A stretch of 32,304 nt of DNA from Pseudomonadota bacterium (lineage in GTDB: Bacteria > Myxococcota_A > UBA796 > SXON01). This document shows, in pieces, positions 7,903 through 15,584 of the stretch (positions are counted from its first letter, which is position 1; every line of letters starts with the position of its first letter). Under the pieces are notes generated by a model. The model did not search any database and was not told the origin of the DNA. It saw only the letters and a program-made list of their open reading frames with translations. The position numbers and the translations under genes are program-made. The stretch covers positions 1 through 32,304 of the forward strand of contig JAUXQH010000002.1 of the NCBI GenBank assembly GCA_030685065.1. The letters are read 5' to 3'.

Positions 7903-8964
7903 ATGTCGGACCCCGCCCTCCCCCCGCTCTACGCCCGCTGGATGGACGCCCTCCTCGGCGGCCACATCCCCAAAGAGACCCGCGCAACCTGCTCGAATTG
8001 CGCCATGGCCCCGCCCGCCGGCGAGCCGATGGGCCCCGGCCAGTTCGACCCCACCACCAAGTGCTGCACCTACGTGCCGCGCCTGCCCAACTTCCTCGTG
8101 GGCGCCGTGCTCGCGGACGAGGATCCCGACAACGCGCCCGGCCGCGCCACGGTCGAGGGGCGCATCCTCGCGGGCGTCGGGGTGACTCCGCTCGGGCTGG
8201 CCCGGCCGCCCGCGTGGGACCTTTTGTATCGCCACGGGGTGGTCCGCTCGGACACGGCGTTCGGGCGCACCCGCTCGTTGCGGTGCCCGCACTTCCTCGC
8301 GGACGGGCGGTGCGGGATCTGGCGGCACCGCGAGGGCGTCTGCGCGACGTGGCACTGCCGCAACGATCGCGGCGCGGTGGGACTGGCGTTCTGGGAAGCC
8401 CTCGGCGGGCTGCTCGGGGTGCTGGAGCGGTCCCTGTCTTACGACGCGGTGCTCGCCCTGGGCCTCGAGGGGCCGGCGCTCCGACACCTCCTCGACGCCC
8501 CCCAACCCGCCGATGGCCCGGCGCTCGACGGCCGCCAGAGCCCCGCCGCACGACGCGCGATCTGGGGCGGTTGGGCGGAGCGGGAGCGGGAGCTCTACGT
8601 CGCGACCGCCGCGCGGGTGGAGCGCATGAACTGGAGCGAGGTCCGGCGGATCGCCGGACCGGAAGGCGAGGCGCACGCGCAGCTGGTGCTCCAGGCCTGG
8701 CAGGCGCTGGTCTGGGCGGAGACCCCCGCGCGGCTCCAGCTCGCCCGCCTGGGCAGCGTGGAGATCGGGGCGGAGACCACGGCGATCGTGACGCATCGTG
8801 GGTACGACCCCATCGAGGTACCCAGCAAGCTCCTGCCGTTCCTGGCCCGCTTCGACGGCCGTCCGGTCGAGCTGGTGCGCGCCGAGCTCGACGCGGAGGG
8901 GGCCACGGTCGACGGGGCGGTGGTGCAGCGGCTCGTGGATTGGGGGGTGCTCGTGAAGGCCTGA
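7903..8964 (+). CDS. Cysteine-rich protein of unknown function
   Basis: A 353-residue protein without signal peptide or membrane helix. The N-terminal half has eight cysteines in a clear pattern: Cys30-x2-Cys33, an adjacent pair Cys54-Cys55 in TKCCTYVP, then Cys128, Cys137, Cys147 and Cys152, with His130, His142 and His151 among them. This looks like a metal or iron-sulfur binding module and recalls the YkgJ-type CxxCxxCC proteins, but the spacing differs and I cannot assign it. The C-terminal half (about 170-353) is helical and lacks cysteines. It follows the permease by 44 bases and precedes a lipoprotein by 45, so an operon is possible. The start ATG has an AGGT upstream. Confidence 0.8.
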   Translation: MSDPALPPLYARWMDALLGGHIPKETRATCSNCAMAPPAGEPMGPGQFDPTTKCCTYVPRLPNFLVGAVLADEDPDNAPGRATVEGRILAGVGVTPLGLARPPAWDLLYRHGVVRSDTAFGRTRSLRCPHFLADGRCGIWRHREGVCATWHCRNDRGAVGLAFWEALGGLLGVLERSLSYDAVLALGLEGPALRHLLDAPQPADGPALDGRQSPAARRAIWGGWAERERELYVATAARVERMNWSEVRRIAGPEGEAHAQLVLQAWQALVWAETPARLQLARLGSVEIGAETTAIVTHRGYDPIEVPSKLLPFLARFDGRPVELVRAELDAEGATVDGAVVQRLVDWGVLVKA

Positions 8965-9009
8965 ACGCACGCGCGCGTCACGCTCGCCCGCCCGCGTTAG
9001 CTCGCCCGG

Positions 9010-10215
9010 ATGCTGCTCCTCCTCGCCCTCGCCTGCACGCCCGACCCGGACACCTCCACGGATCGCACCGGCAAGCCGGGCGACACATCCGACACAGACG
9101 ACACAGACGACACATCCGATACAGACGACACATCTGATACCGATGACACATCGGTTCCCGCCGAGGGGTGCCGGGCCACCCCCGCCGCCGCGGATCGCGA
9201 GCGCGCCGTGCTCGTGTCCCTGCCCTACACCGCCGATGCCGAGCGGTCGGACGTCTGGGCGGTGCTGGCCCTCTCGACGCAGGGCGTGCTCACGGACCCG
9301 GGCACGCGCGTGACGATGGGACGCGCCTCCGCCGGGGAGGTGGTGTTCACCCCGGATGGAACGCTCGCCCTCGCCGCGACAGAGCGGGGCGCGGTCGTCG
9401 TGTACGACGTGGCGAACGGCACGGTGGTCCACTCGGCCTACGACGGAGGCTTCTACGCCGGCCGCATCGTGATGGATCCCTCGGGCGAGGCCGCCTGGAT
9501 CATCGACGGAAACTGGGTCAACAACGGCGGCGGCGTGTATCGCGTCGACATCGACTGTGTCACCGGTGAGCTCTCCGGGCCCACCCGCGTGCTCGAGGCG
9601 AAGCTCCCGGCGGACCTGCTCTGGCTCGACGGGGGCGCGCTGCTCGTCGGGCTCGACGTGCCGGGCTCGGCCGCCGGGGACGACCTGGCGCGGCTCTCCT
9701 GGGGAGGCGGCGACCCGTTCGTGGAGAGCACCTTCGTCGACGGCGCCGATGCGTTCGGGGACGACGACGCGGTGGTGACCGACGCCGCCCTCGTGGGAGA
9801 CTGGGTGCTCGTCGCGGACAACAGCGAGTTTTCTGGGGTGCCGACACGTATCGCCCGCGTCCGCCTCGGGGACACCCTCACGGTCGAGGCCTCGGTCGCC
9901 ATCGAGGATCCGATGTCGCTCGTCCCCTTTCCCGACGGGAGCGCGCGGGTGCTCGTGGCCAGCGGCTACGGTGACGCCTACTTCGTCCTCGACGCGGAGA
10001 CGGGGAGCACCAGCGCCGTGACGGCCTCCCGCGTCCAGCTTCCCAGCACGACCGTCGCGATCACGCGGGGCGAGCTCGACGGGCTCGTGTTCGGCAGCGA
10101 GGTGGGTGGCGTGCGGCAGCTCCGGATGAGCGCGGAGGGGGTGGCCGACCTCGGCGTCCTGTCCTTGGGAGAGGGGCTCGACGCGCTGCCGGGGGCGATC
10201 GGGGTCGCGCCGTAG
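9010..10215 (+). CDS. Beta-propeller-like lipoprotein with D/T-rich linker
   Basis: A 401-residue lipoprotein. MLLLLALAC is an extremely short signal with Cys9 as lipid site. The start is certain because an in-frame TAG lies at 8998-9000 with no start codon between. Residues 25-48 are an Asp/Thr/Ser-only linker. The rest is beta-rich with repeated blade-like strands such as EVVFTPDGTLALAATERGAV and GRIVMDPSGEAAWIIDG, which resemble YVTN/WD-like propellers. No catalytic residues stand out, so a binding or scaffold role is likely. It lies 41 bases before the FG-GAP protein gene on the same strand. I recognise no closer family. Confidence 0.8.
   Translation: MLLLLALACTPDPDTSTDRTGKPGDTSDTDDTDDTSDTDDTSDTDDTSVPAEGCRATPAAADRERAVLVSLPYTADAERSDVWAVLALSTQGVLTDPGTRVTMGRASAGEVVFTPDGTLALAATERGAVVVYDVANGTVVHSAYDGGFYAGRIVMDPSGEAAWIIDGNWVNNGGGVYRVDIDCVTGELSGPTRVLEAKLPADLLWLDGGALLVGLDVPGSAAGDDLARLSWGGGDPFVESTFVDGADAFGDDDAVVTDAALVGDWVLVADNSEFSGVPTRIARVRLGDTLTVEASVAIEDPMSLVPFPDGSARVLVASGYGDAYFVLDAETGSTSAVTASRVQLPSTTVAITRGELDGLVFGSEVGGVRQLRMSAEGVADLGVLSLGEGLDALPGAIGVAP
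9082..9153 (+). repeat. Asp/Thr/Ser-coding microsatellite
   Basis: A run of GACACA, GACACATCC and GATACAGAC-type units coding for DTS/DTD in the lipoprotein at 9010. Threonine is coded by ACA almost throughout, whereas the flanking gene body uses ACC and ACG. This suggests expansion by slippage of a short unit and possible length variation between strains. Confidence 0.8.
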
Positions 10216-10256
10216 CGAGCGATGGACGGTAGTCTGGACGCGCCGCAGGGTGTCCG

Positions 10257-13049
10257 ATGACGGTTCCGATGACGCTCCTCTTGCTCGCCGCCTCCGCCTC
10301 GGCGGCCCCGAGCCTCGCCTCGCTCGCGCTCCTCGCCGAGGTTTCCGGCGCGGAGCCCTCGAACCTCGCGGGCCGCGGGCGCGCCGTCGCGGCCGCCGAC
10401 ATCGACGGCGACGGCCTCCTCGACGTGATCATCGTCACCGCGGGTGCGCCCGACTGTGACGGCTGCGAGGAGGCGGTCCACGTGTACGGCGGGGCCGCCT
10501 CCGGCCCCTCCACGATCGCCACGGTGCTCGCGGGTCCGATCGGCAACGCGGCCGACGCGGTCGTCGCCGTCGGTATCGGCGACACGGACGGGGATGGCTA
10601 CGACGAGGTCGCCGTCGGGTTCGGGGGGGAAGTCTGGGTCTACGCGGGGTCCGCGGTAGGGCTCGGCGCGGCTCCGACGCTCGTGTTGTCCGGCCTCGCG
10701 TCGCAGGGGCTCTCGGTCGCCGCGGGAGACGTGAACGCCGACGCCTACGCGGACCTCGTCGTCGGCAGCGCGTCCGACCGTACCTGCGGCGACACGTGCG
10801 GCGCGGTGTTCGTCCACCTCGGCGGCGCGGCCGGGCTCGGGGGCGCGCCGGACGTCACGCTCCTGGGCGGCGCGTCGTTCTACTACCACGGCTGGGCCGT
10901 GGCCTCAGGGGCCGACGTCGACGGTGACGGGTACGATGATGTCGTCGTGGGGGCCCCCCAGGCCGGCGGCTCGGACTCGCGGGCGGGGGCGGTCTACGTG
11001 TACAAGGGCGACGCGACGGGGGTGGCCACGAGCGCGACCTGGCGGATGCCCTACGAGGTCGCGGGAGATGGCCTCGGCATGGCCGTCGCGCTGGGGGACA
11101 TCGACGGCGATGGCGACGTGGACGTGCTCGGCGGCGCCCCCGCGCCCGACGAGCCCGGCGGAAAGGTCACGCTCTACGAGAACACGCTCGGGTTCGGCTC
11201 GGTGGGGGTCACGCTCGTCGGCCCGAGGGAGCTCGGCCGGGCGCTCGGCCGCGCGGGGGATCTGGACGGCGACGGCGCGCAGGAGGTGCCGGCGGGCGCG
11301 CCAGCGGACGCCTCGGCCGGGGCGGGCGGCGGCGCGCTCGTGCTGATCGGGTCCGACGGGGCCGCGCCCACGGAGGCGGCCGTGTATCCAGGCGCGGCCG
11401 GAGCGGGCCTCGGCGTGGCGAGCGTGGTCGGTGACCTCGACGCGGACGGCTACGGCGACCTGGTGTACGCGACCGGCGACCAAGGCCCGGGTGCCTGGGT
11501 GCCGGGGGGCGCCTCCGGGCCCGACCTCGCGCTCGCCGTGCAGCTCCCGGGCGGGGTGTACGACGGCGGGTTCGGGGCCGACGTGGCGGGCGCGGGCGAT
11601 GTCGACGGGGACGGCTACGAGGACGTGCTCGTGTACGCGCCCTGGAACGACGACGGCGCGCCGGATGCGGGCGGCGTGTTCCTCTACCGCGGGTCGCCGA
11701 GCGGCCTCGTGACCACCCCCGCGCTGCTGCTGTCCGGCCCGGTCGCCGAAGCGGAGTACGGACGCGCCGCGGGCGTCGGGGACCTGGACGGGGACGGCTT
11801 CGACGATGTGGGCGTCGGAGCCCCCTCGCAGGGCGGCACCGACGCGTCCGCCTGGGTCCACCTCGGGTCCGCGTCCGGGCTCGATGCGATCCCGGCGTAC
11901 GCCGTGGGGGATTGTCGCGGCAGCGTGGGCGGGATCGTGGGCTCCGCGGGAGACCTCGACGGCGACGGCCTCGGCGAGGCCTTCTTCCGCGCGCCGGGGG
12001 CGTGCTCCCCCCGCGACGAAGCGGTGGTGGTGCTGTTCGGGGGCCCTGGAGGCGTCCGCGAGGAGCACTGGGTGGAGAAGCCGTACGACCACGCCGACGC
12101 GGAGGATGACTTCGGCGACACCGTGGCGGGCAACGGCGACATCGACGGGGACGGGTACGACGACCTGGTCGCCGGCATGACCGATCTGTACGGCGTCATG
12201 TGGCTCTTCCGCGGCGAGGCGACGGGCCTCTCGACCTGGGCCGATTGGCTCTCGGGCGGCACCGCCCACGTCGACTGGGGCACCGGAATCACCCTCGCGG
12301 ACGTCGACGGGGACGGCTTCGACGACCTGGTCATCGGCGCCTCGGACGAGGGGGAGACGCGCGAGCCGGGCGCCGTCTACGTTTACCCGGGTTCGCCGGG
12401 CGGGCTCGCCTCGGCGCCCACCGTCACGCTCCTGGGGAGAGAGGCCGCCGACCACTTCGGCCGATCGCTCGTGAACCTGGGCGACCTCGACGGAGACCTC
12501 GCCGACGACATCGCCATCGGCGCGCCCGGAGCGGCGGCGGGGGCGGGCGAGGTATCGGTGTGCGGGGACCGGCTCACGGTGTGTGTCACGTTCGCCGGGA
12601 TGGGCGCCGACCGCGGAGCCGAGCGCTTCGGCTCCGCGGTCGGCGCGGCCGACGTGGACGGGGACGGAGCGCGCGAGCTGCTGGTGGGCGTGCCGGGAGC
12701 GGCGGCGGGGAGCGTACGCGTCTACGGCTGGCCGGCCGTCCCGACCGATACGGGCAGCGTGGACACCGGCGACACACCGGTGGACACGGCTGACACATCG
12801 ACTGATACATCGGCCGATACATCGGTCGACACATCGGTCGATACATCGGTCGATACATCGGCCGATACATCGGCCGATACATCGGCGGATACATCCGACT
12901 CGGCGGACACCGCCGCCGAGCCCCCCGCCGCGCCGGGCTGTCTCGGCGGCTGTGCATCGGGCCCCGCGCCGGCATGGCTCGGCCTTGTCGCGGTGGCGCT
13001 GCTTCGCCGTCGACCGCGCCGCGAGGTTTCCGCTATCCTCCTGGCATGA
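10257..13049 (+). CDS. FG-GAP/VCBS repeat protein with MYXO-CTERM-like tail
   Basis: A 930-residue secreted protein. The signal peptide is MTVPMTLLLLAASASAA (the ATG at 10269 is an alternative start). I count 14 FG-GAP motifs of the form (A/G)D(I/V/L)DGDGxxD between about residues 40 and 810, for example AADIDGDGLLDVI and AGDVDGDGYEDVL. These bind calcium in integrin-type propellers, and 14 fits two seven-bladed propellers. A D/T/S-rich linker (about 840-880) is followed by GCLGGC, a hydrophobic helix and RRRPRR, resembling the MYXO-CTERM sorting signal. Ten extra residues follow the Arg cluster, which is unusual. Its stop overlaps the next start (ATGA). It is probably displayed on the cell surface. 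Confidence 0.9.
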   Translation: MTVPMTLLLLAASASAAPSLASLALLAEVSGAEPSNLAGRGRAVAAADIDGDGLLDVIIVTAGAPDCDGCEEAVHVYGGAASGPSTIATVLAGPIGNAADAVVAVGIGDTDGDGYDEVAVGFGGEVWVYAGSAVGLGAAPTLVLSGLASQGLSVAAGDVNADAYADLVVGSASDRTCGDTCGAVFVHLGGAAGLGGAPDVTLLGGASFYYHGWAVASGADVDGDGYDDVVVGAPQAGGSDSRAGAVYVYKGDATGVATSATWRMPYEVAGDGLGMAVALGDIDGDGDVDVLGGAPAPDEPGGKVTLYENTLGFGSVGVTLVGPRELGRALGRAGDLDGDGAQEVPAGAPADASAGAGGGALVLIGSDGAAPTEAAVYPGAAGAGLGVASVVGDLDADGYGDLVYATGDQGPGAWVPGGASGPDLALAVQLPGGVYDGGFGADVAGAGDVDGDGYEDVLVYAPWNDDGAPDAGGVFLYRGSPSGLVTTPALLLSGPVAEAEYGRAAGVGDLDGDGFDDVGVGAPSQGGTDASAWVHLGSASGLDAIPAYAVGDCRGSVGGIVGSAGDLDGDGLGEAFFRAPGACSPRDEAVVVLFGGPGGVREEHWVEKPYDHADAEDDFGDTVAGNGDIDGDGYDDLVAGMTDLYGVMWLFRGEATGLSTWADWLSGGTAHVDWGTGITLADVDGDGFDDLVIGASDEGETREPGAVYVYPGSPGGLASAPTVTLLGREAADHFGRSLVNLGDLDGDLADDIAIGAPGAAAGAGEVSVCGDRLTVCVTFAGMGADRGAERFGSAVGAADVDGDGARELLVGVPGAAAGSVRVYGWPAVPTDTGSVDTGDTPVDTADTSTDTSADTSVDTSVDTSVDTSADTSADTSADTSDSADTAAEPPAAPGCLGGCASGPAPAWLGLVAVALLRRRPRREVSAILLA
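12791..12900 (+). repeat. 12-bp tandem repeat coding for the D/T/S linker
   Basis: About eight near-perfect copies of a 12-base unit, GATACATCGGYC, within the FG-GAP gene, coding for repeats of DTS(A/V). As in the neighbouring lipoprotein gene, Thr is ACA, a codon rare in the rest of these genes. Twelve is a multiple of three, so copy-number change would keep the frame and only alter linker length. Confidence 0.85.
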
Positions 13050-15022
13050 CGCTCCTCGCCCTCTTCGCCTGCACCCCGCCCGATGTCGGCGAGGTCACCG
13101 TCTACGCCCCCGAAGGCGCCGGCCTCTCGGTGTTCCTCTCGACCATCGGCGATGACCGCGTCGTCGTGGTGGAGGAGGGCGATCCGCTCGACGAGGCCGC
13201 GCGCGCGCGCTCCGCCGTGGCCATCGCGGTGACCATCGATCCGGCCGCGTGCGGGGAGTGCTTCCGTCTGGACGAGGCCGACGGCGTCTACACCGTCACG
13301 GGCGGTGCACCGCTGGGGATCCGCTACGGCGTGAGCGCGATGCTCGAGGCCTTCGGCTGGCGGTTCTTCCACCCCACGGACACGTTCATGCCCGCGAGTC
13401 CCGCCGAGGGAGAATCCTGGGCGCCCGATCGGACCTCCTTCGGCGTGGACCAGGCGCCCGACGTGGCGCGCCGCGGCCTGCACCTCCACACGCTCCACCC
13501 CATCGACGGCCTCTACGCGTTCTGGACCGGCGAGTCGCCCGAGCGCGCGGCCGCCATCACCGACTGGGCTGTCCGCAACCGCGCCAACCACCTCCAGTGG
13601 GTCGCGCTCGAGGACATCACCGAGTCCCCCTCGCGGCTCGCCGCCTGGCAGGCCGACACCCGGCCCCTCGTCGACCACGCGCACGAGCAGGGGCTGACCG
13701 TGGGCCTCGGCATCCAGCTGTTCGGCGCGAGCAACCTCCAGAAGGCCTTCGATCTGGTGGACGACGCGGACGACCAGGCGAACATGCGCGCCACGATGGA
13801 GGAGCGCGTGGCGGGGCTGGTCGGCGGTGCCGAGTGGGACGTGTTCAACCTCTCCTTCGGGGAGTTCTCCGGGGTGGAGCCGGTCGACTTCATCGCGGCC
13901 ACGAACCTCGCGCGCGACGTGGTGCGCGTGGCGGACCCCACCATCGAGATGACCGCGACCATCCACGTCGGCGCGCAGGAAGACCTGCGCGTCAGCTGGG
14001 AGGGCGAGGAGATGATCTACTACTTCCTCGTCCAATACGCGGACCCGAGCATCGTGCCGTGGGTGCACAGCGTGATGTACTACAACCTCGTGGAGGACGC
14101 CGGGGGCGCGTACGGGCACGACACCTTCGACGAACATCGGGCGTTCCTCGAAGAGAAGCTCGCGGCCGAAGAGTCGGTGGGGTACTTCCCCGAGACCGCG
14201 TACTGGGTGGCGTTCGACATCTCGGTGCCGACGTACCTGCCGCTGTACGTCCGCTCGCGCTGGGAGGACCTCGCGGCCTTCCCCACGCTCGAGGACCACG
14301 TGTTGTTCTCGTCGGGCTGGGAGTGGGGCTACTGGCAGAACGACTGGGCCGCGCTCCGCATGTCGTGGGACACCCCCGCCGACTGGCGCGACGTGTACGC
14401 GGAGATGTTCGCACCGGTGGATCCCTCCCTGGCGGACGTGACCGTCGCCCTCGCGGAGGTGGAGCACGCGCACCTCATCGAGGGCCGCATGGCGCCCTAC
14501 CTCGCCGGCCGGGACGACTTCATCGATCTGGGAGAGCGCATCGGCGTCGTCGCCCAGCCGCCCCGCCCTGAGTTCGACGACGTACGCGACATGCCCCCCG
14601 AAACGAGCGCCGCAATCGTCGCGTCGTTGACCGCGATGGCCGACGATCTGGCGGCCGTCGCGCCGCCCACGGGGGACGATCGGTGGAGCCTGGAGGTCGC
14701 CGACGGCCTCGCGGTCACGACGCTCCGCGCCCGCTACATCGCCACCCTCTACGCGGCCGCCGCCGACGCCACCCGGGCCGACACCCTGCTCGACGAGGCC
14801 GCGGCTACCCTCGACGCCGCGCGAACCGTCGTGACCCGCCGACACGCGACGCTCCACGACGACGTGGGCGGGCGGCTCACGGTCCCCGGGGAGAACCCGA
14901 CGCTGTATCAGTACGGCTACCTGCGCTGGGCCAACGAGCTCTGCTACTGGGAGCGCGAGTACGCCCAGGCCTCGAACCTGCTGCGCGGGACCACGCTGGA
15001 CGTGCCGGGGTGCGCGCTCTGA
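13046..15022 (+). CDS. Glycoside-hydrolase-like (TIM-barrel) lipoprotein
   Basis: A 658-residue lipoprotein starting MTLLALFACTPP (Cys9). The N-terminal part (about 15-125) with GIRYGVSAMLEAFGWRFFHP resembles the small alpha/beta domain that precedes the barrel in GH20 and GH67 enzymes. The central part from RRGLHLHTLHPI (about 140) to about 440 looks like a TIM barrel; FNLSFGEFSG near 268-277 could hold an acidic catalytic residue. The C-terminal ~190 residues are helical. Sugar hydrolysis is an inference, and it could be a non-catalytic relative. Its ATG overlaps the stop of the FG-GAP gene, with no good ribosome binding site, so translation is probably coupled. Confidence 0.75.
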   Translation: MTLLALFACTPPDVGEVTVYAPEGAGLSVFLSTIGDDRVVVVEEGDPLDEAARARSAVAIAVTIDPAACGECFRLDEADGVYTVTGGAPLGIRYGVSAMLEAFGWRFFHPTDTFMPASPAEGESWAPDRTSFGVDQAPDVARRGLHLHTLHPIDGLYAFWTGESPERAAAITDWAVRNRANHLQWVALEDITESPSRLAAWQADTRPLVDHAHEQGLTVGLGIQLFGASNLQKAFDLVDDADDQANMRATMEERVAGLVGGAEWDVFNLSFGEFSGVEPVDFIAATNLARDVVRVADPTIEMTATIHVGAQEDLRVSWEGEEMIYYFLVQYADPSIVPWVHSVMYYNLVEDAGGAYGHDTFDEHRAFLEEKLAAEESVGYFPETAYWVAFDISVPTYLPLYVRSRWEDLAAFPTLEDHVLFSSGWEWGYWQNDWAALRMSWDTPADWRDVYAEMFAPVDPSLADVTVALAEVEHAHLIEGRMAPYLAGRDDFIDLGERIGVVAQPPRPEFDDVRDMPPETSAAIVASLTAMADDLAAVAPPTGDDRWSLEVADGLAVTTLRARYIATLYAAAADATRADTLLDEAAATLDAARTVVTRRHATLHDDVGGRLTVPGENPTLYQYGYLRWANELCYWEREYAQASNLLRGTTLDVPGCAL

Positions 15023-15036
15023 TCACGCCGCGTCGG

Positions 15037-15477
15037 TCAGACGCACACCCACAAGAACACGTCCCGCTCGGCGCGGAGGGCCTCCTCCATGAAGGTCCGC
15101 AGCTCGTTGAGCACCGGGTCGATGTCGGCGCGGGTCCACCCGTCCATCTTGAACTCCTCCGTCGCCACCCAGCGCTCCGCGAGCCGCGCGGTGCCGTTGT
15201 CGTCGAGGTCGGCGAGGCCGCGCACGATCGCCTCGGGGAGGGCGAACACCACGAGATCTCCACCGTCCTCCTCGTGGATGGGCTCGGGAATGCGCGCGAC
15301 CACGGACTCGACGTCGTGAATGTCCGCGCCGACGAGCAGCGTGTGGAGGGTGGCCATCTTCACCGGGTCGAGGCCCTTCGCCTGGAGGGTCGGGAAGTAC
15401 TCCTGCGGCATCTCCGCGAAGTCGAAGCTGTCGACTTCGGCGCGGGTGGCGGCGAAGAAATCGGTCAGGATCGCCAC
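15037..15477 (-). CDS. Conserved hypothetical protein
   Basis: A 146-residue protein starting at a GTG with GGAG six bases upstream. It has no signal peptide or membrane segment. Recognisable stretches are YFPTLQAKGLDPVKMATLHT, a middle segment VVFALPEAIVRGLADLDD, and AERWVATEEFKMDGW, followed by an acidic helix and a hydrophobic end (DVFLWVCV). This arrangement recurs in an uncharacterised family of small bacterial proteins; I know of no function. It is convergent with the glycosidase-like gene, 14 bases away, and divergent from the adenylate-forming enzyme gene, with about 107 bases between starts. Confidence 0.7.
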   Translation of the reverse strand: MAILTDFFAATRAEVDSFDFAEMPQEYFPTLQAKGLDPVKMATLHTLLVGADIHDVESVVARIPEPIHEEDGGDLVVFALPEAIVRGLADLDDNGTARLAERWVATEEFKMDGWTRADIDPVLNELRTFMEEALRAERDVFLWVCV

Positions 15478-15584
15478 GGGTGCTCCGGCACGGAGCCTCC
15501 GTATCCCGGTGGGGCCCGCTCTCGTCGTGTGGCCCGAGGTCCGCGTGCCGGCCGAATGCTACGGTGCCGGCTGGAGGGCGCCCG

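Noticed and set aside
12722..14857. A 711-codon minus-strand open frame opposite the glycosidase-like gene
   Set aside because: The product is Arg/Gly/Val-rich with no recognisable domain, and the plus-strand gene has a lipobox, coherent domains and a coupled start.
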